From: Eubacteriales bacterium
Lineage (GTDB): Bacteria; Bacillota_A; Clostridia; Lachnospirales; Lachnospiraceae
NCBI GenBank assembly: GCA_030533315.1
Contig: JAUNJL010000029.1
Span: 1-27,060 of the forward strand
Reading direction: 5' to 3'
DNA: 27,060 nt
A program made the translations under genes and the position numbers. Of the stretch, positions 15,697-22,919 are shown piece by piece; the first letter of the stretch is position 1; every line of letters starts with the position of its first letter. The notes below the pieces were generated by a model. The model was given only the letters and a program-made list of their open reading frames with translations, did no database searches and was not told where the DNA came from.

Positions 15697-16725
15697 ATGG
15701 ATAACAGAGAGATTATTTTAAATGTGGAGAATCTGAACACGACCTTTGTCTCAGACAGGAAAGAGATCAAAATCGTAAAAAATGTTTCGTTTCAGGTGAA
15801 AAGAGGAAAGACACTTGCGGTTGTGGGGGAATCTGGCTGCGGAAAAAGTGTGACGATGAACTCCATCTTGAGATTTACCGGAAAAAACGCCATCGTGAAG
15901 GCGGACTGCATTCAGTACAATGCGCTGCGAAATGGCGGGATAAAGGAATACCGTTTGGACAAGATCGAAAAAGCCAACGGACCGGAGATGAGAGAGCTTC
16001 GGGGACCGGATCTGTCGATGGTGTTTCAGGACCCCATGTCCAGCCTCAATCCCGTGTACAAGGTGGGAGATCAGGTGGCGGAGGGGCTGCTCAGGCATAA
16101 CAAGGGGATGAAGAAGGCGGAGGCGAGAAAGCTCGTTCTGGAAATGTTCCGCAAGCTGGGTATCCCGGACCCTGAAGAAAGGATCGACTGCTATCCCCAT
16201 CAGTTCTCAGGCGGAATGAAGCAGAGAGTTGTGATCGCCATCGCCATGATCTGCAATCCTGAGCTGATCATCTGTGATGAGCCCACGACGGCTTTGGATG
16301 TGACGATCCAGGCGCAGATCATGGAGCTTTTGAAAAGGCTGCAGACGGAGGAGGGAAAATCCATCATCCTGATCACCCACAACATGGGGCTTGTGGCCGA
16401 GATGGCGGATGAGGTCTGCGTGATGTACATGGGAAGAGTGGTGGAATTTGGCAGTCTGGAGGATCTCTTTGACAGGACAAGTCACCCCTATACGAAGGCT
16501 CTTCTGAGGAGTGTTCCGGTGCTGGGACTGGGGGACGGTCAGAAGCTTGAGACAATACCAGGCGTGACGCCGAACCCGGCGGATCTAAAGGAGGGCTGTG
16601 AGTTTGCGGACAGGTGTTCGGAATGTATGGACAGGTGCCGCAAAGGCTTGATCCCGGCGTTTGAGATCAGCCCGGGACACAAGGTGCGCTGCCTGAAATA
16701 CGATTCATATCCGGAGGTGAAGTAA
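15697..16725 (+). CDS. Opp/Dpp-type ABC ATPase, DppD-like
   Basis: First ATPase of the importer, 342 residues. Walker A is GESGCGKS (44-51), the signature is FSGGMKQRVVIA, and Walker B is LIICDEPTTALD, followed by the H-loop ITHNMG. The C-terminal oligo_HPY region has four cysteines (CEFADRCSECMDRC and later RCLKY), as in members reported to bind an iron-sulfur cluster. The start at 15697 has AAGGAGG upstream; an in-frame ATG at 15646 lies inside the previous gene. One base separates it from the partner ATPase gene. Confidence 0.93.
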   Translation: MDNREIILNVENLNTTFVSDRKEIKIVKNVSFQVKRGKTLAVVGESGCGKSVTMNSILRFTGKNAIVKADCIQYNALRNGGIKEYRLDKIEKANGPEMRELRGPDLSMVFQDPMSSLNPVYKVGDQVAEGLLRHNKGMKKAEARKLVLEMFRKLGIPDPEERIDCYPHQFSGGMKQRVVIAIAMICNPELIICDEPTTALDVTIQAQIMELLKRLQTEEGKSIILITHNMGLVAEMADEVCVMYMGRVVEFGSLEDLFDRTSHPYTKALLRSVPVLGLGDGQKLETIPGVTPNPADLKEGCEFADRCSECMDRCRKGLIPAFEISPGHKVRCLKYDSYPEVK

Positions 16726-16726
16726 C

Positions 16727-17743
16727 ATGAGTACCCAGTCGAAAGAGGTAATCTTTAAAATTAAAAATCTGAAAACCTGGTTTCCCATCACCAAAGGTTT
16801 TATGAAAAAGACGGTAGGCCATGTGAAGGCGGTGGACGACGTCAGCATCGACGTTTACCGTGGGGAGACGCTTGGTATCGTAGGAGAGTCCGGCTGCGGG
16901 AAATCCACCTTCGGAAAAACGGTGATGATGCTGGAGAAGCCCACAGGCGGAGAAGTTTTGTTTGGAAGCGGGGGGCAGTACCGGGATATCACCAAGTTTA
17001 ACAAGGACGAGATGTTTCAGTTCCGCAAGAAGGTACAGATGGTGTTCCAGGATCCATATTCTGCCTTGAACCCTCAGAAAAAGATCTATACCTCCTTTGA
17101 AGAGCCCTTAAAGACCCACGGGGTTTCCTCTCAGGAGGAAAGGGAGAAGATCATGGAGAAGGTGCTCAAAATGGTAAATATCCAGCCAGAGTATCTGATG
17201 CGTTATCCCCATGAGTTTTCCGGCGGACAAAGGCAGAGGCTTTGCATCGCCCGGGCTTTGGAGGTGATGCCGGAGGTTCTCATCTGTGATGAGCCGGTGT
17301 CCGCCCTTGACGTGTCCATTCAGGCGCAGGTTCTGAATTTGATGAAGGATATCCAAAAGGAGATGAACCTGACGTATCTGTTTATCGCCCATGATCTTTC
17401 CGTGGTCCAGTATATGTCTGACAGGATCATGGTGATGTATCTTGGAAAGATCGTGGAGGTGGCGGATTCCAGGGCTCTGTACGAGGAGCCCCTTCACCCG
17501 TATACAAGGGCGCTGCTTTCAGCGATCCCGGTGGCGGATATCCATGCGCACAAGCAGCGCCAGATTCTGGAGGGGGAGGTGCCCAGCCCGATCCACAAGC
17601 CCAGCGGCTGTGCCTTCCGCAACAGATGTCCGCACTGCATGGAAATCTGTAAGACAGAGGATCCGGCTCTTCGCAGCTTTGGCGCAGAGGGACATATGAC
17701 AGCCTGTCATCTGTATGACGGCAAGAAAGGTGGGACAGCATGA
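16727..17743 (+). CDS. Opp/Dpp-type ABC ATPase, DppF-like
   Basis: Second ATPase, 338 residues. Walker A GESGCGKST (53-61), Q-loop QMVFQDPYSALNP, signature FSGGQRQRLCIA, Walker B VLICDEPVSALDVS and H-loop IAHDLS are all intact. The C-terminal motif is CAFRNRCPHCMEIC. GGAGG lies about 10 bases before the ATG. The last four bases overlap the YhcH-like gene (ATGA), so the enzyme genes are coupled to the transporter. Confidence 0.93.
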   Translation: MSTQSKEVIFKIKNLKTWFPITKGFMKKTVGHVKAVDDVSIDVYRGETLGIVGESGCGKSTFGKTVMMLEKPTGGEVLFGSGGQYRDITKFNKDEMFQFRKKVQMVFQDPYSALNPQKKIYTSFEEPLKTHGVSSQEEREKIMEKVLKMVNIQPEYLMRYPHEFSGGQRQRLCIARALEVMPEVLICDEPVSALDVSIQAQVLNLMKDIQKEMNLTYLFIAHDLSVVQYMSDRIMVMYLGKIVEVADSRALYEEPLHPYTRALLSAIPVADIHAHKQRQILEGEVPSPIHKPSGCAFRNRCPHCMEICKTEDPALRSFGAEGHMTACHLYDGKKGGTA

Positions 17744-18189
17744 TATACACAGACTTGGAAAGGCTTGCACGTTATTGCGGAACAGGAAAAAATATGGATA
17801 CAGCCATCCGTTTTCTGAGGGAGAGCTCCCTGGAGGAGCTTTTGCCGGGGCGCAGCGAGATTGACGGTGACAGCGTGTTTGTCAACCGCTTTGCGTATGC
17901 GGCCATAGAGGAATCGGAGGCAGAGTTTGAGGCTCACAGATCATATGCGGATATCCATCTGGTGTTGTCTGGAGAGGAGTACATCGGGGTCAGTGATCTG
18001 GAGGATATGGAGATCACGGGAGAGGATAAGGAGACGGATTCTGTCTTTTGTACGGGTAAGGTACAAAACCGATTTTACATGAGGCCGGGAAAGGTGCTGA
18101 TCCTCTTTCCGGAGGATGCGCACAAGGTGAAAATAAAGACGGATGACAGCTCCCAGGTGGACAAGATCGTTGCAAAGGTTTTGTTGTAA
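17740..18189 (+). CDS. YhcH/YjgK/YiaL (EbgC-like) family protein
   Basis: A 149-residue cupin-like protein of the DUF386 family. Motifs: FVNRFAYAAIEESEAEFEAHRSYADIHLVLSGEEYIGV in the core, and PGKVLILFPEDAHKVKI, the metal-binding-type His segment. Family members occur in sialic-acid (YhcH), ketogluconate (YiaL) and galactoside (EbgC) operons; an anomerase-like or sugar-acid role has been proposed. Its presence between the transporter and the aldolase is the strongest hint that the imported compound is an acidic or keto sugar. It starts by a 4-base overlap with the preceding ATPase gene. Confidence 0.88.
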   Translation: MIYTDLERLARYCGTGKNMDTAIRFLRESSLEELLPGRSEIDGDSVFVNRFAYAAIEESEAEFEAHRSYADIHLVLSGEEYIGVSDLEDMEITGEDKETDSVFCTGKVQNRFYMRPGKVLILFPEDAHKVKIKTDDSSQVDKIVAKVLL

Positions 18190-18217
18190 TATGCGGAAGG
18201 AATCGAGGATAAAAAAT

Positions 18218-19135
18218 ATGAGGGATATATCAAAATATCAGGGAATTATTCCAGCGTTTTATGCCTGCTATGATGAAGAGGGAAGGATAAGCCCAGAGAG
18301 AGTGGAGGCGCTGACGGAGCATCTGATCAAAAAGGGTGTGAAGGGCGTTTACGTGGGAGGGTCTTCCGGTGAATGTATCTATCAGAGCGTGGAAGAGAGG
18401 AAGATCGTTCTGGAGCACGTTATGAAGGCCGCAAGGGGCAGATTGACCGTGATCGCTCATGTTGCATGTAATAATACAAGGGACAGCCAGGAGCTGGCCG
18501 CTCACGGGGAGAGCCTGGGAGTGGATGCCATCGCTGCGATCCCGCCCATTTATTTTCATCTCCCGGAGTATGCCATTGCCGAATATTGGAACGATATTTC
18601 ATCCGCAGCCCCCAACACGGATTTTGTGATCTATAACATTCCACAGCTTGCAGGCGTGGCGCTTACGATGCCCCTGTTTAGGGAAATGAAGAAAAATCCG
18701 CGGGTGGCGGCAGTGAAGAACAGCTCCATGCCGGTGCAGGACATCCAGATGTTTAAGGCGGAAGGCGGAGAAGGCTTCATCGTATTTAACGGTCCCGATG
18801 AACAGCTGGTTTCCGGGCTTGCCATGGGGGCAGACGGAGGGATTGGCGGAACCTATGGGGTGATGCCGGAGCTGTACATCCGGATCATGGAGCTTCATAG
18901 AGAAGGAAGGATGAAGGAGGCGGCAGAGATTCAGTATGCGGCGGATGAGATCATCTATGAAATGTGTGCCTGCCGGGGAAATCTGTATGCTGTAATGAAA
19001 GAGATCCTCAGGATCCGTGAGGGCCTGGATATTGGCGGTGTGCGCAGGCCGCTTCCGGAGATCGTTCCAGAGGACATGGAACAGATCAGAAAATGTGCGG
19101 GAATGATAGACGAGGCGATCCGTAAATATTGCTGA
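18218..19135 (+). CDS. DHDPS/N-acetylneuraminate lyase family aldolase
   Basis: Class I Schiff-base aldolase or dehydratase of about 305 residues (TIM barrel). GGSSGE (47-52) binds the pyruvyl carboxylate; YNIP has the conserved Tyr at 139; AVKNSS has the Schiff-base Lys at 167. This is the same spacing as Y137/K165 of E. coli NanA. GPDEQL and GADGGIGGTYGV resemble the NanA-like subgroup rather than DapA. The start at 18218 follows GAGG; 18191 is an in-frame alternative. Likely reaction: reversible cleavage of a 2-keto sugar acid to pyruvate and an aldose. Neu5Ac is possible, but nanE, nanK, nagA and nagB are absent, so another nonulosonate or 2-keto-3-deoxy acid should be considered. Confidence 0.85.
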   Translation: MRDISKYQGIIPAFYACYDEEGRISPERVEALTEHLIKKGVKGVYVGGSSGECIYQSVEERKIVLEHVMKAARGRLTVIAHVACNNTRDSQELAAHGESLGVDAIAAIPPIYFHLPEYAIAEYWNDISSAAPNTDFVIYNIPQLAGVALTMPLFREMKKNPRVAAVKNSSMPVQDIQMFKAEGGEGFIVFNGPDEQLVSGLAMGADGGIGGTYGVMPELYIRIMELHREGRMKEAAEIQYAADEIIYEMCACRGNLYAVMKEILRIREGLDIGGVRRPLPEIVPEDMEQIRKCAGMIDEAIRKYC

Positions 19136-19152
19136 AAGAAAAAGGTGCAAAT

Positions 19153-20601
19153 TTGAAAAAATATTATATGTTTGACCGAAGGCTTCTGAACCCTCAGGGG
19201 ATGGAAAACGTCCGTCTGCTGGTATCGGGCCCTCGGAAGGATCAAAGGAACAACCCTCTTTTTGGCCAGGACAAGCCGTGGGAAATCCGGATAGACAATG
19301 GGTATCCCAACGTTCTGTACGATGAGGTACAGAAGCTGTATCATTGTTATTACACCCTTTTTACAGATGACAAGGATACGGAGGGAAGCACCCTTGACGA
19401 GCGCTTACACCGTCCATACCGTCCCCGGACAGACAGGATCCCATCCCTGGCCTACGCCAGAAGCCGGGACGGGATACACTGGGAGAAGCCGTCTCTTGGG
19501 CTGGTGGAGTGGAGAGGAAGTAAAGAAAACAACCTGCTGCTCCTTTATGCACACGGCACCGGAGTGATGCTGGATCAGCATGAAACGGACCAGCAGAAAC
19601 GATATAAGCTGGTTACCAAGGTGGATATACCGGGCCGCGGGGCACATATGGCCGTTGGATTTTCACCGGATGGGGTACATTGGACGGAGCCGATCCCGTG
19701 GCCAAAATACAATCCGCCGGCGGACAGCCACAACCTTCCCTTTTGGAATGAGGATGAGGGCTGTTACATGCTGCTTTCCCGGATCTGGAAGGATGGGATC
19801 CGCATCACCACCATCAGCCGGAGTGACGATTTTTTGAACTGGGATATGCCTCAGGAAACGCTTAGAGGGATGGGATTTGAGGATCAGATTTATTCCATGC
19901 CGGCGTGGTACCAGGAGGGCGTTTATCTTGGGCTGGCGTCCCTGATCCATGAGGGAGACCGCAGGGAAGATGATTTTGACTGTGTGGACTGTCAGCTTAC
20001 ATGGTCGGCAGACGGAGAGAAATTTGATTTCGTGGCCATGGGACAGCCGGTCCTTCCCAGGGGAAAAGGCAGATATCCAGACGGAGAATTTGACAATAGC
20101 TGCATTTATGCGTCTCCTCCTGTTTTGGGAGAAGATGGGAGGCTGTATGTTTACTACATGGGCGGAAACGGGCGGCATACAAATTTCAGGGAGAGTGCCC
20201 TGGGACGCGCCGTCTGGGAAAAAGACAAGTTTGCCGCCTATGTTCCTGTCAGAGAAGAGGAGGACAGCGTTCTCACAACAAATACGATGGAGTTTGAAAG
20301 GCCGGAGATCTATATTTTGGCGGAAGAGCTGGAGGAAGGAAAGGATTCCTTCATAGAGGCTTCCATTCATCCGGTCTGGACCGAGGAACCCTTTGAAGGC
20401 TTTGAAAAAAGCCGGTGCAGGATCACCCGGGAAGGGAAATGGTACCGGGTCTGCTGGGATCAGAAGGAATCCCCTGTGGAGAGAGGGTGCATCCGGCTGA
20501 GGACAAAAAATATGAAGATCTGGGCAGTCAGAGGGGAATTTCATTTATTCGGACATCGTTTGTGGGAGGGCGCCGATCCAGAAAATGAAGGTCAGATCTA
20601 A
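19153..20601 (+). CDS. Cytoplasmic beta-propeller glycosidase-like protein (GH32/43-like)
   Basis: A 482-residue protein that I do not recognise as a characterised enzyme. Four blade-like repeats are visible: SRDGIHWEKP, SPDGVHWTEP, SDDFLNWDMP and SADGEKFDFV. They recall Asp-box and GH32/GH43-type propellers. NGYPNVLYDEVQKLYHCYYT near the N terminus could supply one acidic active-site residue. The tail (GCIRLRTKNMKIWAV) looks like a small beta-sandwich. No signal peptide, so it should work inside the cell on an imported glycoside. TTG at 19153 behind AAAGGTG is the preferred start; TTG 19129 (overlapping the aldolase) and ATG 19168 are alternatives. It is the last gene of the operon. The family and the substrate are uncertain. 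Confidence 0.65.
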   Translation: MKKYYMFDRRLLNPQGMENVRLLVSGPRKDQRNNPLFGQDKPWEIRIDNGYPNVLYDEVQKLYHCYYTLFTDDKDTEGSTLDERLHRPYRPRTDRIPSLAYARSRDGIHWEKPSLGLVEWRGSKENNLLLLYAHGTGVMLDQHETDQQKRYKLVTKVDIPGRGAHMAVGFSPDGVHWTEPIPWPKYNPPADSHNLPFWNEDEGCYMLLSRIWKDGIRITTISRSDDFLNWDMPQETLRGMGFEDQIYSMPAWYQEGVYLGLASLIHEGDRREDDFDCVDCQLTWSADGEKFDFVAMGQPVLPRGKGRYPDGEFDNSCIYASPPVLGEDGRLYVYYMGGNGRHTNFRESALGRAVWEKDKFAAYVPVREEEDSVLTTNTMEFERPEIYILAEELEEGKDSFIEASIHPVWTEEPFEGFEKSRCRITREGKWYRVCWDQKESPVERGCIRLRTKNMKIWAVRGEFHLFGHRLWEGADPENEGQI

Positions 20602-20622
20602 GAGGATCAGAGAGTTGTAAAA

Positions 20623-20676
20623 GAACCGTCCGGTTTCTGGGAAGCAGGGGATGCTTTTTGGGAGCCGGGCGGTTTC
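20623..20676 (+). terminator. Probable terminator of the Opp-type operon
   Basis: GAACCGTCCGG (20623-20633) pairs with CCGGGCGGTTTC (20665-20676) with one bulge and one G-U pair. An inner AAGCA/TGCTT hairpin is followed by TTT. The T-tract lies inside rather than after the long stem, hence moderate confidence. Confidence 0.45.
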
Positions 20677-20696
20677 TGTGTGAAAGGAAGCCGGGG

Positions 20697-20951
20697 ATGG
20701 CCGTACAGGGCTGCTTCAGATCAAATTTCATAATAGGTAGTTTCTTTATATCCATATTTGTGCTATCCTTAGTGGTAGCCGGGTTTGCGGCGGAGCAGTC
20801 AAAGCCTTCATCACAGGGGAGGTGCGGGAACGGGGCGTGGTATGCCTTGGCGGATCAGGAAATCAGAGAATCTGAGAGCCGCCTGCATAAGCCGGACGAA
20901 AGGAAAACGATACGTGATAACGCAGGTATTGAAGCGGTTATACTTATATGA
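20697..20951 (+). CDS. Possible small membrane or secreted protein (uncertain)
   Basis: An 84-codon frame starting at ATG 20697 behind AAAGGAAG, ending 18 bases before the HD gene. Residues 10-31 (NFIIGSFFISIFVLSLVVAG) form a hydrophobic segment followed by FAAEQS, like a signal peptide or single membrane anchor. The remainder (about 50 residues) has no motif that I know. It sits just after the probable terminator, and a weak promoter lies inside it, so it may be chance. No function is offered. Confidence 0.25.
   Translation: MAVQGCFRSNFIIGSFFISIFVLSLVVAGFAAEQSKPSSQGRCGNGAWYALADQEIRESESRLHKPDERKTIRDNAGIEAVILI
20741..20769 (+). promoter_or_regulatory. Possible promoter for the HD-domain gene
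   Basis: Extended -10 box TGC-TATCCT (20761-20769). The -35 region (TTTCTT at 20741) is poor at a 17-base spacing. Confidence 0.3.
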
Positions 20952-20969
20952 AGGATCAGGAGGAATCAA

Positions 20970-21548
20970 ATGGAAAGTACACTGACGAGGGACGAAGCGC
21001 TTGCATTGCTGAAAAAATACAATCAGGACGCCTTTCATATCCAGCATGGCCTGACCGTGGAGGGGGTTATGAGGTGGTATGCCAGAGAACTGGGGTACGG
21101 GGATGAGGAGGACTACTGGGGGATTGTGGGCCTTCTCCATGATGTTGATTTTGAATTGTACCCGGAGGAGCATTGCAAAAAGGCGCCGGAGCTTTTAAGG
21201 GAGGGCGGGGTTTCCCAGGAGATGATCTATTCCATCTGCTCTCATGGCTATGGGATCTGCTGTGATCTGGAGCCAAAGCATGAGATGGAAAAGGTTTTGT
21301 TTGCGGCAGATGAGCTGACGGGGCTGATCTGGTCTGCTTCCTTGATGCGGCCCTCGAAAAGCGTTATGGATATGGAGCTGAAGAGCCTGAAGAAAAAATA
21401 CAAGGATAAAAGGTTTGCCGCAGGCTGCTCAAGGGAGATCATTGCCAAGGGGGCGGAGCGTTTGGGCTGGGATCTGGACACCCTTCTTAGCAGGACGCTG
21501 GAGGCGATGAAGTCCTGTGAGGCAAAGATCCAGGAAGCAATGAAATGA
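20970..21548 (+). CDS. HD-domain phosphohydrolase family protein
   Basis: Predicted metal-dependent hydrolase of 192 residues. The HD pattern is visible: H26 (FHIQHGLTVEGVMRW), H57-D58 (VGLLHDVDFELYPEEH), a second His at 92 (SICSHGYG) and D114 (FAADELTGLI), matching the H...HD...D order of the family. The C-terminal third is helical, with a Lys-rich segment (LKSLKKKYKDK). AGGAGG lies 7 bases before the ATG. The substrate cannot be read from the sequence. A clear terminator follows, so it is probably monocistronic. Confidence 0.85.
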   Translation: MESTLTRDEALALLKKYNQDAFHIQHGLTVEGVMRWYARELGYGDEEDYWGIVGLLHDVDFELYPEEHCKKAPELLREGGVSQEMIYSICSHGYGICCDLEPKHEMEKVLFAADELTGLIWSASLMRPSKSVMDMELKSLKKKYKDKRFAAGCSREIIAKGAERLGWDLDTLLSRTLEAMKSCEAKIQEAMK

Positions 21549-21561
21549 TGCGGGCAGCTTG

Positions 21562-21590
21562 AAAAATTGGCGGAGGGCCGCCGGTTTTTT
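21562..21590 (+). terminator. Intrinsic terminator after HD-domain gene
   Basis: A 12-bp stem, AAAAATTGGCGG with CCGCCGGTTTTT (two G-U pairs), and a 4-base AGGG loop, ending in TTTTTT. It lies 13 bases after the stop. Confidence 0.85.
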
Positions 21591-21698
21591 CTAAGACTGG
21601 GCGTGCCGGCAGGTATGGATGACAGATAGAGTTGGCAGCAGGCAGAGACCAGCGGCAGGCCGCGTAAGAGATAAAATTTTGTACAAGGAGTTTGAGAG

Positions 21699-22772
21699 AT
21701 GATACGATTTGAATGTGATTATGGTGAGGGAGCGCATCCTGAGATCTTAAAAGCGCTGATGGAGACAAACATGGAGCAGGCGCCGGGATATTCTACGGAC
21801 AGCCATTGCGGCAGGGCGAGGGAGCTGATCCGAAGGGCATGCTGCTCACCGGATGCCTGTGTGGAGTTTCTGGTGGGAGGAACCCAGGCAAACGTCACGG
21901 TGATCGCCGCATGTTTGAAGCCCTATCAGGGGGTTTTGTGTGCAGAAAGCGGACACATCAACGTTCATGAGACCGGGGCGCTGGAGTCATGTGGCTATAA
22001 GGCCCTGACGCTGAAAAGTCCTCAGGGGAAGATCACGGCGGAGCAGGTGAGGGAGGCATGGGAGACTCATATCACGGATAAGAGCCATGAGCACATGGTA
22101 CAGCCGGGGATGGTATATCTCTCCTGGCCGACGGAGTGCGGCACTCTTTACACGAGGGAGGAGCTGGTTCAGATCAGTCAGGTCTGCCGGGAATATGGGC
22201 TGAAGCTCTTTGTGGACGGCGCCCGCTGCGGCTATGGGCTGGCGGCCATGCCCCAGGTCACCCTGAAGGATCTGGCAGAGCTGACCGATGTTTTCTATAT
22301 TGGTGGGACAAAGGTAGGCGCCTTTTTCGGAGAAGCCGTGGTGATCACAAACCCTGAATTGAAAAAGGATTTTCGTTATTATATAAAGCAGCATGGGGGA
22401 ATGCTGGCGAAGGGAAGGCTTCTGGGAATCCAGTTTGAGACTCTTTTTGAAGGAGCGTATCCGGAGGGAAGGGAGGATGCGTTCCGGGAAACATTGTATT
22501 ACCGGATTTCCGCCAATGCCGTCCGCCTTGCGGGAAAAATCCGGAAAGCCTTTGAGGGCTGCGGTGTTTCCATGGGATTTCTTTCAGATACCAACCAGCA
22601 GTTTCCTGTGTTGGATCAGGAGCAGATGGAAAAGTTCCAGGAGAAGTATGCCTTTGAGCTTTGGCAGAGGCTGGAGGATGGCAAGGCGGTGGTACGCTTC
22701 TGCACCAGCTGGGCTACAAGGGAGGAGGACGTAAAGGCTTTGACGGAGGATATTTTTCGGATCTGCGGGTGA
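21699..22772 (+). CDS. PLP-dependent beta-eliminating lyase / low-specificity threonine aldolase
   Basis: Fold-type I PLP enzyme of 357 residues. FLVGGTQANVTVIAACL is the cofactor phosphate loop; H86 (SGHINVHE) stacks on PLP; D173 (FVDGARCGYG) contacts the pyridine nitrogen; K205 (IGGTKVGAFFGEAV) forms the internal aldimine. This set fits the LtaE-type family, which cleaves L-threonine or L-allo-threonine to glycine and acetaldehyde. Related enzymes act on other beta-hydroxy amino acids, so the exact substrate is open. AAGGAG lies 11 bases before the ATG. I see no strong promoter in the 100 bases upstream. Confidence 0.88.
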   Translation: MIRFECDYGEGAHPEILKALMETNMEQAPGYSTDSHCGRARELIRRACCSPDACVEFLVGGTQANVTVIAACLKPYQGVLCAESGHINVHETGALESCGYKALTLKSPQGKITAEQVREAWETHITDKSHEHMVQPGMVYLSWPTECGTLYTREELVQISQVCREYGLKLFVDGARCGYGLAAMPQVTLKDLAELTDVFYIGGTKVGAFFGEAVVITNPELKKDFRYYIKQHGGMLAKGRLLGIQFETLFEGAYPEGREDAFRETLYYRISANAVRLAGKIRKAFEGCGVSMGFLSDTNQQFPVLDQEQMEKFQEKYAFELWQRLEDGKAVVRFCTSWATREEDVKALTEDIFRICG

Positions 22773-22821
22773 AAATAAAAGAAGGCTGGTGATGGGCGGA
22801 GCGCCCGTCAGGAAGAAGAAA

Positions 22822-22879
22822 GGCCGCGGGGCAGCAGGGGAAGGCCGGGGCAATATCGTGCGCACCTGCCCCTGCGGCC
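22822..22879 (+). other. GC-rich intercistronic stem-loops before pepT
   Basis: GGCCGCGGGGCAG (22822-22834) pairs with CTGCCCCTGCGGCC (22866-22879), 13 bp with one bulge. A smaller 8-bp hairpin centred on GGGCG-GAG-CGCCC precedes it (about 22790-22808). No T-tract follows. It could regulate or stabilise the mRNA between the lyase and pepT; it matches no RNA class that I know. Confidence 0.5.
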
Positions 22880-22919
22880 AGAGTGATACGGCAAAGGCTG
22901 AATATAAGGAGGAAGTGAC

